Positions 16,781 through 24,449 of a stretch of DNA of 36,685 bases are shown here, one piece after another. Position 1 is the first letter of the stretch. Every line of letters starts with the position of its first letter. Origin of the DNA: an uncultured Sulfolobales archaeon (lineage in GTDB: Archaea > Thermoproteota > Thermoprotei_A > Sulfolobales > NBVN01); assembly GCA_938045815.1 (NCBI GenBank), contig CALIBI010000055.1:1-36685 (forward strand), given 5' to 3'. A program made the position numbers and the translations under genes. The notes beneath the pieces were generated by a model. The model made no database searches and was not told the DNA's origin. It worked only from the letters and a program-made list of their open reading frames with translations.

Positions 16781-16799
16781 TTATTTAGGAATATTCATT

Positions 16800-17498
16800 A
16801 TGATGATTGAGTTTGTAGGTAGTGATGAGGTGTTTAGGGCTAGGAGAGAGAAGCTCGTTAAGTCGTTAGTAGAGGAAGGTATCCTTAAGAGTGAGGAAGT
16901 TATTAGAGCTATGTTATCTGTTCCTAGAGAAGAGTTTGTTCCGCCGAGGTATAGGGAGCTAGCGTACCTGGACACCCCCCTCTCAATAGGTTACGGTCAA
17001 ACCATCAGCGCTCCCCACATGGTCGCTATAATGACTGAAGCTCTCAAAGTTTCTCGAGGTAATAAAGTACTAGAAATCGGGACTGGAAGCGGTTATCAAG
17101 CAGCAATCATTGCTGAGATAGTTAAGCCTGAAGGTCACGTGTGGACTATTGAGATAGTGCCAGAACTAGCTAAGTTCGCGGAAGAAAACCTAAGGAGAAC
17201 AGGTTACTCGGACTACGTGTCCGTCATAATTGGTGATGGGAGTAGAGGGTATGAGGAAGCAGCACCATACGACAGAATAATAGTTACTGCTGCAGCACCT
17301 GAAGTACCTAAACCACTCATATCTCAACTCAGGGAGGGTGGACGGATAGTAATACCTATCGGCGATATGTACGTTCAGATTCTCAAGATTATCGAGAAGA
17401 GAGGAGGCACACTACACGTGGAGGATTCAGTACCGTGTGTTTTCGTTCCTCTCGTAGGTGAGTACGGGTTCAAAAAAGACTTATGGCACGATGGATGA
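16800..17498 (+). CDS. pcm: protein-L-isoaspartate O-methyltransferase
   Basis: This 232-residue SAM-dependent methyltransferase repairs isoaspartate in damaged proteins, useful at high temperature. It shows the family signature VPREEFVPPRYRELAYLDTPL (about 40-61), IGYGQTISAPHMVA, motif I VLEIGTGSGYQAAI (about 86-99), VWTIEIVPEL and YDRIIVTAAAPEVP. The acceptor-site residues are intact. Two adjacent ATGs (16800, 16803) can serve as start. It is somewhat longer than bacterial Pcm at the C-terminus, as in other archaea. The UPF0179 gene follows 77 bases later. Confidence 0.95.
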   Translation: MMIEFVGSDEVFRARREKLVKSLVEEGILKSEEVIRAMLSVPREEFVPPRYRELAYLDTPLSIGYGQTISAPHMVAIMTEALKVSRGNKVLEIGTGSGYQAAIIAEIVKPEGHVWTIEIVPELAKFAEENLRRTGYSDYVSVIIGDGSRGYEEAAPYDRIIVTAAAPEVPKPLISQLREGGRIVIPIGDMYVQILKIIEKRGGTLHVEDSVPCVFVPLVGEYGFKKDLWHDG

Positions 17499-17575
17499 GG
17501 ATCGCCTCACGCTACCCAACCCTCAATAACAAACTAATAAGGCTCCGCAAAAACTGTATGAGGGTGAGCTAGAGG

Positions 17576-18013
17576 GTGCCGATAATCACGCTACTCAACC
17601 ACATGGTCGCTAGAAAAGGGTTTAGGTTTATTCAGGGGCAGCCTTCCGAAGAATGCTTAAGGTGTAGATTAAGGCCTGTTTGCTTAGATAAGCTTAAGCC
17701 TAACCACCTGTATGAGGTAACTAAAGTCACTAACATCAAGAATTCTTGTAAGCTCTACGAGTACGTAGTAACTGTGGAGGTTGAGGAAAAACCTGTACTG
17801 CTAGTAATACCTAAGAGGTTAGCGCTAGAAGGTCTTAAATTCACTTACAAGCCGATTGAGTGTGGTGAGGTTAAGTGTCCTTACCGCATCTTCTGCAATA
17901 CCGAGTACCTCAAGAATGACGTGCCAGTCAAGGTTGTGAGTGTTAAGGAGAAAGTTAATTGCAGAGTCTCTAAAGAAGCTATGGTTTTGGTTGAAGCTAT
18001 GCTAGCGGATTAA
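17576..18013 (+). CDS. UPF0179 cysteine-rich archaeal protein
   Basis: This 145-residue protein of the UPF0179 family has function unknown. Eight cysteines are spread in two clusters, EECLRCRLRPVCLDKL near residues 25-40 and ECGEVKCPYRIFCN near 97-110, plus single Cys in NSCKLYEY and VNCRVS. The spacing (C-x2-C-x5-C and C-x4-C-x5-C) suggests bound metal or an Fe-S cluster, which is inference. The start is GTG 17576 with GGTGAG seven bases upstream. Its last 12 bases overlap the 3' end of the convergent S6e gene. Confidence 0.85.
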   Translation: MPIITLLNHMVARKGFRFIQGQPSEECLRCRLRPVCLDKLKPNHLYEVTKVTNIKNSCKLYEYVVTVEVEEKPVLLVIPKRLALEGLKFTYKPIECGEVKCPYRIFCNTEYLKNDVPVKVVSVKEKVNCRVSKEAMVLVEAMLAD

Positions 18014-18652
18014 CTTAGTGTTTATCTGCACTATATCGTCAGTTATTGTGTTACCTCTAACGAATTTCCTTCTTCTCTCGCCCTCGTTCTGCGGGTGGAA
18101 GCCCGGAGGCTCCGACAACAACAGAGCTTTCTTGACGCCGCCCTGTAGGGAGTATATCATAGGGAAGCCTGAACTGTCTGAACCACCAGTTATTAATAAC
18201 TTCCACTCAGCCGGCAACCCAACAACTGAGGCGGGAACCGTATCACCTATTTTCTTACCGATGAACGCGTTAGCTCTATCCCCGGTCACAGCTACCTGAA
18301 ATGAAGTAGCTCTGAAAATCTCTCCTAAGGTTTCCTCTACACCAACCTTCTCTGAGAGGAACGCTGAAGGAACCACAGCAGTGCCGGGCGGGACTGAAGA
18401 ATCATCAACTAACTTCACAGTTAAATTAACTCTCTCCTTATTAGCTTTGTTTTTCCATATCCTAAGCGTAGCTACACCTAAAGGCGAATTAATGAGTTTC
18501 TTAGTCTCCGGGTTAACCCTACACACAGCCAAGACTCTGTTGTTTTTGTGTTCGTCACCATAACTTAAGTCGCTTGAACCCACCACCTTAACTAATAAAG
18601 GTTCTGGATTCACAGCTTCAGGGTCCGAAACCACCACCTTAAACTCAGGCAT
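18002..18652 (-). CDS. rps6e: 30S ribosomal protein S6e
   Basis: This protein of about 216 residues has the long crenarchaeal form of S6e. The N-terminal part (MPEFKVVVSDPEAVNPEP) matches the extended version, and the universal S6e core lies in the C-terminal half: FIGKKIGDTVPASVVGLP, KLLITGGSDSSGFPM, LLLSEPPGFHP, GERRRKFVRGNTITDDIVQIN. It binds 16S rRNA on the small subunit. I chose ATG 18652 because MPEFK fits the family, GGTGA lies eight bases upstream and the TATA box is about 30 bases upstream. GTG 18664 is the alternative. It is convergent with UPF0179, overlapping by 12 bases. Confidence 0.95.
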   Translation of the reverse strand: MPEFKVVVSDPEAVNPEPLLVKVVGSSDLSYGDEHKNNRVLAVCRVNPETKKLINSPLGVATLRIWKNKANKERVNLTVKLVDDSSVPPGTAVVPSAFLSEKVGVEETLGEIFRATSFQVAVTGDRANAFIGKKIGDTVPASVVGLPAEWKLLITGGSDSSGFPMIYSLQGGVKKALLLSEPPGFHPQNEGERRRKFVRGNTITDDIVQINTKLIR

Positions 18653-18681
18653 TACTTTACTCACCTACTCGCTGATAATTT

Positions 18682-18690
18682 CTTATATGC
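18682..18690 (-). promoter_or_regulatory. TATA box of rps6e
   Basis: The minus-strand GCATATAAG lies about 30-38 bases before ATG 18652. This supports that start and a short leader carrying the GGTGA ribosome-binding site. Confidence 0.5.
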
Positions 18691-18751
18691 TAGTAAATAA
18701 GCTTTCACTGCAGGGGATCCGGTCGGAAACTCGAGAGAGACACACACTAGT

Positions 18752-19252
18752 TTACGTGTTCTGAGTGGTTGCAAGACCTATTATGTATGCTCTCGCGTTA
18801 ACCCCCTTCCTCAAGTTCTCGATCAAGCTCCTCTTCAGGTCTGCAGCCGACTTACTCGATAATATCGCTAGAGTGTTTTGGCTGACGTGCGTGGATCTCC
18901 TCACAATAATTCTCTTCTCATCACTTAACTCGAGGCGGGGATCACCCCTACCTAAAACCAAGTCATACTCGCCTAACTCATCAACCAGCAACACGAGAAT
19001 AACTGAGTCCTTACTCCTTACGACGCGTTTTAGCTCCTGACTTAAGTCCGCTAACCCCTTATCAGCATCAACTCCTATTATGCAGTCTCCTCTAGGACTC
19101 AAGTATGTCTCCCTAGTTATCTCGAAAGTTGTTTTGTGTGTTGCTCTTATGTTGGGGTGCCCCCTAAAACTCACTACGTCTAACTCCGCGAGGTATTTCG
19201 TGTTTCCTGAAAAACTGGTTAGTAGGTTCTGGTTCTTTGTGTGTTCACTCAA
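18752..19252 (-). CDS. DUF371 family protein
   Basis: This archaeal DUF371 protein has the motifs LDVVSFRGHPNIRATHKTTF, SPRGDCIIGVDADKGLADL and GRGDPRLELSDEKRIIVRRS, which are diagnostic. Function is unknown. The pattern of conserved His, Arg and the GRGDPRL loop suggests a small enzyme or nucleic-acid-binding protein, but this is a guess. It follows the mutase gene. TTG 19252 overlaps the mutase stop (TTGA), giving about 166 residues. GTG 19282 would add ten residues and overlap by 34 bases. Tight coupling puts it in the methylmalonyl-CoA operon, though a functional link is not established. Confidence 0.82.
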   Translation of the reverse strand: MSEHTKNQNLLTSFSGNTKYLAELDVVSFRGHPNIRATHKTTFEITRETYLSPRGDCIIGVDADKGLADLSQELKRVVRSKDSVILVLLVDELGEYDLVLGRGDPRLELSDEKRIIVRRSTHVSQNTLAILSSKSAADLKRSLIENLRKGVNARAYIIGLATTQNT

Positions 19253-20928
19253 TATACTTCTGGAGCTCTCCACTCTCCCCACACTTCTCTCAAGGTCTTG
19301 GAGATCTCGCCCAGCGTTGCTTTATTCTTTACTGCTTCGTAGATGTACGGGAATATGTTTACGTCCTCTTTCTCAGCAGCTTTCCTAAGCTCGTTTAGGG
19401 AGTCCCTAACCTTCATAGGGTCTCTCTCCTTCCTTAGTTGCTCTAACCTAAGTATGACTCTTTCCCTAACTTTCGGGTCTACTCTGAGTATCTTGATGCT
19501 CGGGGTCTCTTCCTCTATGAGTGTGTTAACACCTATTATGGGAATATCGCCTTTCTCAACTCTTAGCTGCCACTCATACGCTGCTCTAGCTATTTCTCTC
19601 TGCGGATAGCCGAGCTCAATAGCTCTAATCATCCCTCCCAACCTATCAATCTCGTCTATCATCTTCCATGCTTTCTCCTCTATCTGGTCAGTGAGCCACT
19701 CGACGTAGTAGGAACCTCCTAGAGGGTCTACAGTATCGATAACACCGGACTCATAGAGTAGTACTTGCTGAACCCTGACAGAAAGCTTGACAGACTCTTC
19801 AGTAGGTAGTGAGAGTGCTTCGTCGTAGGAGTTAACGTGTAGTGATTGCGTACCACCCAAAACAGCTGCTAGCGCCTGCAACGTAGTCCTGATCAAGTTA
19901 ACTAGTGGTTGCTGAGCAGTAAGTAACACACCGGCAGTCTGAGTGTGGAATCTGAGCATCATTGACCTAGGGTCTTTAGCGTTGAATCTATCCCTCATGA
20001 TCTTAGCCCACATCCTCCTAGCAGCTCTGAACTTAGCTACCTGCTCAAATATGTTTGTTCGTGCAGCGAAGAAGAAAGACAACTGACCAGCAAACTCATC
20101 CACACTCATCCCTCTCTCAAGAACCCAATTAACGTACTCTATAGCGTCAGCAAGCGTGAACGCTACCTCCATAGCTGGGGTCGCGCCAGCCTCCTCGAAG
20201 TGATAACCTGAGATACTGATTGAGTTCCACTTAGGTATATTCTTAGCTGCGTAGATTATGAGGTCTGTCGCGTACCTCATAGAGGGTTTAGGCGGGTATA
20301 TGTAGTTATTCCTAGCTATGTATTCCTTAAGTATGTCGTTCTGAACAGTTCCTCTAAGCAACGACTTACTAATCCCTCTAGACTCCGCAACAGCAACATA
20401 CATCGAGAGGATCTCAATAGCTGTAGCGTTTATCGTCATGGAGGTAGAGATCTTATCCATAGGTATTTCATGAAACACTAAATCCATCTCGTTAACTGAA
20501 GACATAGAAACACCAACCTTACCGACCTCATACCAAGCTAGCTTATTATCAGGATCTAAGCCTAGCTGGGTAGGTAGGTCGAAAGCCATGCTAAGTCCTG
20601 TCTGACCAATACTTAAGAGATACTTATAGCGGGAGTTCGTGTCCTCAGCAGACCCGAACCCAGCATACTGTCTTATAGTCCACGCACGACCCCTATACAT
20701 TGTTGGGTAAACCCCCCTAGTGAAGGGGTAGGTTCCCGGGAATCCTAACCTACCTAAGTAGTCCCACCCAACCCCCTCAGTATCTAGGGGGGTGTAGAGA
20801 CCCTTAATCTCTAGACCTTCTTCAGAGAAGAAGCGTGGCTTGATTTCCGGAGCTTTCTTGATGGTTGGTTGAAGAACCTCGTTAACCCACTCATTAAACT
20901 TCTCTCTAAGCTTCTCTAAATCACTCAT
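19249..20928 (-). CDS. mcmA1: methylmalonyl-CoA mutase, large catalytic subunit
   Basis: This 559-residue TIM-barrel subunit of B12-dependent methylmalonyl-CoA mutase interconverts (R)-methylmalonyl-CoA and succinyl-CoA. Visible features are TRGVYPTMYRGRAWTIRQYAG (about 70-90), DLPTQLGLDPD, the substrate-His segment SGYHFEEAGATPAMEVAF and RFHTQTAGVLLTAQQP, with NSYDEALSLPTEES towards the end of the barrel. The cobalamin-binding domain is a separate gene (mcmA2), as usual in archaea. The ATG overlaps the epimerase stop by four bases (ATGA), so mcmA2-mce-mcmA1 are translationally coupled. Confidence 0.96.
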   Translation of the reverse strand: MSDLEKLREKFNEWVNEVLQPTIKKAPEIKPRFFSEEGLEIKGLYTPLDTEGVGWDYLGRLGFPGTYPFTRGVYPTMYRGRAWTIRQYAGFGSAEDTNSRYKYLLSIGQTGLSMAFDLPTQLGLDPDNKLAWYEVGKVGVSMSSVNEMDLVFHEIPMDKISTSMTINATAIEILSMYVAVAESRGISKSLLRGTVQNDILKEYIARNNYIYPPKPSMRYATDLIIYAAKNIPKWNSISISGYHFEEAGATPAMEVAFTLADAIEYVNWVLERGMSVDEFAGQLSFFFAARTNIFEQVAKFRAARRMWAKIMRDRFNAKDPRSMMLRFHTQTAGVLLTAQQPLVNLIRTTLQALAAVLGGTQSLHVNSYDEALSLPTEESVKLSVRVQQVLLYESGVIDTVDPLGGSYYVEWLTDQIEEKAWKMIDEIDRLGGMIRAIELGYPQREIARAAYEWQLRVEKGDIPIIGVNTLIEEETPSIKILRVDPKVRERVILRLEQLRKERDPMKVRDSLNELRKAAEKEDVNIFPYIYEAVKNKATLGEISKTLREVWGEWRAPEVY

Positions 20929-21332
20929 TCGTGCTTCACCCTCTCAACCAACTCAAGCAAAACCCCGCCGGTCGATTTCGGGTGAACAAAGTTTATTTTT
21001 CTGGAACCTCTCGAGACTAGTTTTGATTTCTCGTAAACTAGTACAGCACCCCTACTCTTAAGGGTCTCAACAGACTTATCCACATCATCAACTCTCACAG
21101 CTATGTGGTGTATCCCCTCACCCTTCTTCTCGATAAACTTGCTTATCGCTGAGTCTTGAGTAGTTCCTTGCAGTAACTCGATGTGCGTATCACCAACCTT
21201 AAACATAGCTACCCTAACGTTCTCCTCAGGTACTTCCTCAATACCCTCAAGCTCGAGACCTAACACGTCCTTATAGAACCTCACAGCTTCCTCCAAGTTC
21301 TTGACAGCAATACCTATGTGGTCTAGCTTCAT
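20925..21332 (-). CDS. mce: methylmalonyl-CoA epimerase
   Basis: This 135-residue vicinal-oxygen-chelate protein converts (S)- to (R)-methylmalonyl-CoA, feeding the mutase beside it. Metal ligands are visible in [11 protein letters not shown] (His near 4), [19 protein letters not shown] and the C-terminal LLELVERV (Glu). Length is typical. Both ends overlap neighbours by four bases (ATGA), so it sits in the middle of a tight three-gene operon. Confidence 0.94.
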   Translation of the reverse strand: MKLDHIGIAVKNLEEAVRFYKDVLGLELEGIEEVPEENVRVAMFKVGDTHIELLQGTTQDSAISKFIEKKGEGIHHIAVRVDDVDKSVETLKSRGAVLVYEKSKLVSRGSRKINFVHPKSTGGVLLELVERVKHE

Positions 21333-21766
21333 GCACTCCCCACCTCACAAGCTCTCTCAAAAACCTCAGTCACTTTCTTGAGTGGAGTGCCCGGGGTTAA
21401 AACCTCGAAAACCCCTAACTTCTTAAGCTCCTCAACATCTTCAGGAGGTATTACACCACCCACTACGACCGGCACGTTAATCCCGCGCTCCCTCAACAAC
21501 TTAATCAGATCGTTAACGAGCTCTAGATGCGAGCCGGAAAGTATAGAAATACCTATTGCTGTAACATCCTCTTCTACAGCGGCCTCAGCAACGTCTTCAG
21601 GTGTTTTATGAACACCCAAATAAACAACCTCGAAACCAGCATCCCTTAAAGCTCTAGCAATAACTTTAGCACCGCGGTCATGCCCGTCTAAACCGAGCTT
21701 AGAAACAAGAACCTTCCTCCTAGTACTCCTTACTTGAGCCGTGACTTCAGCCGCCGACAAGGACAT
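21329..21766 (-). CDS. mcmA2: methylmalonyl-CoA mutase, B12-binding subunit
   Basis: This 145-residue cobalamin-binding domain has the complete D-x-H-x-x-G motif ([18 protein letters not shown], near residues 22-39), [11 protein letters not shown] and [19 protein letters not shown]. It carries adenosylcobalamin for the large subunit encoded two genes downstream. It starts the operon at ATG 21766. The upstream 50 bases are very AT-rich, with TATA-like TTTTTATT and TTTTTAAGG stretches, and no strong Shine-Dalgarno, suggesting a leaderless or short-leader transcript. The GTPase chaperone MeaB, often nearby, is not in the window. Confidence 0.95.
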   Translation of the reverse strand: MSLSAAEVTAQVRSTRRKVLVSKLGLDGHDRGAKVIARALRDAGFEVVYLGVHKTPEDVAEAAVEEDVTAIGISILSGSHLELVNDLIKLLRERGINVPVVVGGVIPPEDVEELKKLGVFEVLTPGTPLKKVTEVFERACEVGSA

Positions 21767-21836
21767 TTAAATCCCCAAATAATAAAAAAGAATTATTTCC
21801 TTAAAAATAAAATACTGAAAACACTAAACTACTTCT

Positions 21837-21976
21837 AAGAGACGACCCATAATTTCTCGAGTGTTAGGGTTCCTACTAAGATCCTCAAACAAGCTAAGGT
21901 GAAGCCTCGTTATTTGGGTTGAGGGAATCCCTGAACATGTCGCTACGTAATTCTTCTTGAGAACGTGTTAACGCCT
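21837..21976 (-). other. orphan 44-codon open frame, possible gene remnant
   Basis: Downstream of the m5C methyltransferase, and in its frame after TAG and TAA, a frame runs from about 21966 to the TAG at 21837. It has protein-like content, including GIPSTQITRLHLSLFEDL and NPNTREIMGRLLEVV, but no ATG or GTG and only a late TTG. It could be the tail of a decayed gene, a short gene with a non-standard start, or chance. The rest of the 21767-21976 gap holds only the AT-rich mcmA2 promoter. Confidence 0.25.
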
Positions 21977-23179
21977 CTAAAGATCTTTGCTCACCATACA
22001 ACATATGAAGAAGCCTTCAGTTAGGTGTTTGTGCGGGTATAAACGCATAAAATCACTGTAGTGGTCGTAAGACTTATAGCCTTCAGCCGCCCACCGAATA
22101 GGTCTGTAAAACCTGACGCTCTCGGAAACAGTGTTAGCTACTTCCTCACCCTCCTCAGGCATTAAAGAACATGTTGAGTAAACTATGGTTTTACCCAGCT
22201 TTGTAGACTTAATAATCAATTCCTTCTGGATAGCGGAGTAGTACGCTACCTTAGATTCAGTAAGAGTTATTTTGAGACCTGGGTCTTTAGGTATCGCGCC
22301 ACTATTGCTGCACGGCGCGTCCAGAAGAACCTTATCAAAAGAACCCCTCAACTGAATATTTCTTGAGTCACTAACAACTACTTGAACCCTACTTAAATCA
22401 ACTCCTAACTTCTCTAGGAGCTGACGCCCTAGTAAAGACCTCTTGTAGCTAATATCAAGAGCTACTACCTTAGCTTTATTGTCTGTTAAGCTCATTATTA
22501 AGGAAGTCTTCATCCCCGGCGCGAAAGCCATATCAAGGATGCTGTCCCCCGGCCGCGGGTTTAAGGCTTCCACCACCGCTACGGATGCTTTATCTTGTAG
22601 TACTAATTCGTAGTTTCTCACAGCGTTGAGTAGTCTCACTGGTTTAGGACTCTTGATTATCTGGATCAAGTATGGGTAGTCAGGATCAATAACGTAGTCA
22701 ACACCTTCCTGACTCAAAGATCTGAGTACTTTCTCCTCAGAAGCTCTTAAAGTGTTTATTCTAGCCCACAAAACCCTCCTACCGAGAGAACGTAGGAGCT
22801 CGTGCACCTCCTCACCAACTAGTTTAGAGAGTTTCTCGTAGAACCAGCGACTAACACCGTACTTGCACCACTCAGGGAGGTTCTCATCACTTACGCTCCC
22901 ATCAACCCACGCCCTAACGTAACTACTGTAGCTCTTCCCAGAACCTAAGAAACACCTCACTCTCACGTAATCAGAAATAAAATCCCTCGCCATAACGTAT
23001 AGAGCTTCCCTCTCATCTAAGCTCAGCTTACAGATGTTCTTGCACGCTCTCTTGAAAGCGACATCAACGGAAACTCTGTAATTAATTACGTTGTATAGTG
23101 TTCTTGAGAGAACCTTAACCACTAAACGCTTACTGAGTTCCCGCCAGCCACCATACTCTGTTACCGGTATCTCGACCAC
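21977..23179 (-). CDS. NOL1/NOP2/Sun-family RNA m5C methyltransferase
   Basis: This 400-residue SAM-dependent RNA cytosine-5 methyltransferase has an N-terminal NusB/RsmB-like helical region (about 1-150), then the catalytic Rossmann domain: SILDMAFAPGMKTSLIMSL (SAM motif I), VALDISYKR, VVVSDSRN, LLDAPCSNSGAIPKDP (catalytic PC motif IV) and IVYSTCSLMPEEGEE (TCS motif VI). Both catalytic cysteines are present. The target is rRNA or tRNA but cannot be specified. The start is ATG 23179 (MVEIPV). It lies downstream of the RNase P operon and a C/D guide RNA, all RNA-maturation functions. Confidence 0.93.
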   Translation of the reverse strand: MVEIPVTEYGGWRELSKRLVVKVLSRTLYNVINYRVSVDVAFKRACKNICKLSLDEREALYVMARDFISDYVRVRCFLGSGKSYSSYVRAWVDGSVSDENLPEWCKYGVSRWFYEKLSKLVGEEVHELLRSLGRRVLWARINTLRASEEKVLRSLSQEGVDYVIDPDYPYLIQIIKSPKPVRLLNAVRNYELVLQDKASVAVVEALNPRPGDSILDMAFAPGMKTSLIMSLTDNKAKVVALDISYKRSLLGRQLLEKLGVDLSRVQVVVSDSRNIQLRGSFDKVLLDAPCSNSGAIPKDPGLKITLTESKVAYYSAIQKELIIKSTKLGKTIVYSTCSLMPEEGEEVANTVSESVRFYRPIRWAAEGYKSYDHYSDFMRLYPHKHLTEGFFICCMVSKDL

Positions 23180-23260
23180 CCTACAAACAATACCGCGGAA
23201 ACTAATTGTTGATTATTCTTACTCCCCATACCCGTAGTAGGTGTTCAGCGTTCTTAAAAA

Positions 23261-23320
23261 TTATTCAGTTCGTCGCGAGATCCTCATCACTCAGTCTGGA
23301 GCGGCTACATCATCAATTGA
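23261..23320 (-). ncRNA. C/D-box sRNA (2'-O-methylation guide)
   Basis: On the minus strand a C box TTGATGA (23316-23310), a 15-base guide, D' box CTGA (23294-23291), C' box GTGATGA (23290-23284), a second 15-base guide (23283-23269) and D box CTGA (23268-23265) occur in order. Guide lengths suit archaeal C/D RNAs bound by L7Ae, Nop5 and fibrillarin. The D guide TCTCGCGACG is complementary to CGUCGCGAGA, which I recall from the peptidyl-transferase region of 23S rRNA (near U2593, E. coli numbering). The D' target is not recognised. D' and C' are adjacent with almost no spacer, which is tight. A TATA-like TTAATAA lies about 20 bases upstream. Confidence 0.72.
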
Positions 23321-23365
23321 ATATACGTTACGACCTTATTAACTTAACTCAGCAGCTCAGCTACT

Positions 23366-23845
23366 TTATATGGTTTCAGCGTACTTCCTGGCTTTCCTGT
23401 ATGTTCCTGTGATTCTCTCAGGACATACTTGATTAAGTACGTTCTTCCTCTCCAGGTATGCTAGAGCCAGCAGCACGCCCCACCTGTAATGACTCCTAAC
23501 TCTGATTATTGCTTTCGATGTTTTCTCGCTGAAGTACAGGATTTTAGGGGAGGCTTCTGAGTAGTTCTTCTTGCCGTAAAGTTCTATGAATGCTTCACTG
23601 AGTTGTTCCTGCAGCTCATTAAGGCTTGTGTTCCCCTGAGTAACTAGTCTTACTACCAGATACCTGTTTTTGTGCTTCCTACGTCTCTCAATACTCTTAA
23701 CAACTTGCTTCAAGATTCTTGAGTCTAGACTGATTAACGCGTTCTTGACCTTACGCCTAAGAAGTACTAACTGGTGTAGGGTGACTATAGCGAGAACTAG
23801 AGCTGACGTAGCGATTACGATGAAGAATACCTCAAGTAACTCCAT
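23366..23845 (-). CDS. rnp2: RNase P protein component 2 (Pop5) with N-terminal membrane helix
   Basis: Residues about 55-159 match archaeal Pop5: RYLVVRLVTQGNTSLNELQEQLSEAF, KILYFSEKTSKAIIRVRSHYRW and the C-terminal RITGTYRKAR. With Rpp30 it activates the RNase P RNA that trims tRNA 5' ends. Unusually, residues 1-34 form a hydrophobic helix (FFIVIATSALVLAIVTLHQLVLL) closed by RRKVK, like a membrane anchor, before a linker and the core. ATG 23845 overlaps the Rpp30 stop by 14 bases and is preceded by GGGGGG. A TTG at codon 45 could instead start a normal-length Pop5, but no Shine-Dalgarno precedes it. The order L15e, RNA-binding protein, Rpp30, Pop5 is the classic archaeal operon. Confidence 0.85.
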   Translation of the reverse strand: MELLEVFFIVIATSALVLAIVTLHQLVLLRRKVKNALISLDSRILKQVVKSIERRRKHKNRYLVVRLVTQGNTSLNELQEQLSEAFIELYGKKNYSEASPKILYFSEKTSKAIIRVRSHYRWGVLLALAYLERKNVLNQVCPERITGTYRKARKYAETI

Positions 23846-24449
23846 CGAAACCAGCCCCCCTAAGTATTGATGCGGGGTTCGCGGTAAGCGCTGATAAAGC
23901 TTTAGCTTCAGAAAGACCTAACTCTAGCAGGAGCGCGTAGTATGTGAGTGGGTGGTGAACCTCACTCAAGTTACGCGCTCCACTACCTAAAGCTACCGTG
24001 ATTCGACCTCTCTCATAGAAACTCAGGAGTGCTTGGAGTCCTGAAATATCCTTCCCCGAAATTATGAGGTCCATTATCTCTGACGCGTTAAGTATTACGG
24101 GCTTCCTCACGTTAACCAACTTCACGAAACTCTTCCTAGACCTACTATCAGTCAGTAACTTACCCCCAATCTCCACAGCGTTCAGGATCCTTAAAACCTG
24201 ATTACTCAGCTTGAGTTCTTCAGGAGTTCTCGCCAAAAACACCTTGAGGGACTTACTCTTAACTACATGATAACCGCTCCCGGAATCTACGAGTGTGCTA
24301 GGAATCAACCTAACGTTACTCAGTGTTTCGGTGGTAGGTAGGTCTCGCAAGACTATGGTGGAGTACGCGTAAGCACGTGCTTTCTCGACTAACTGATTAA
24401 GCATAAAGTGAGGGACCTTACTACTAACGTCTACGTACTTAAGCCGCAC
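23832..24449 (-). CDS. rnp3: RNase P protein component 3 (Rpp30)
   Basis: This 205-residue PHP-type TIM-barrel-like protein is a subunit of archaeal RNase P that pairs with Pop5. It has family features LVSSGARN-like GSGARNLSEVHHPLTYYALLLELGL near the C-terminus and the end motif ALTANPASILR. The N-terminal half is divergent. The start is GTG 24449, overlapping the upstream RNA-binding gene by 19 bases, and its stop lies inside the Pop5 start, so all are coupled in one operon. Confidence 0.87.
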   Translation of the reverse strand: MRLKYVDVSSKVPHFMLNQLVEKARAYAYSTIVLRDLPTTETLSNVRLIPSTLVDSGSGYHVVKSKSLKVFLARTPEELKLSNQVLRILNAVEIGGKLLTDSRSRKSFVKLVNVRKPVILNASEIMDLIISGKDISGLQALLSFYERGRITVALGSGARNLSEVHHPLTYYALLLELGLSEAKALSALTANPASILRGAGFDGVT

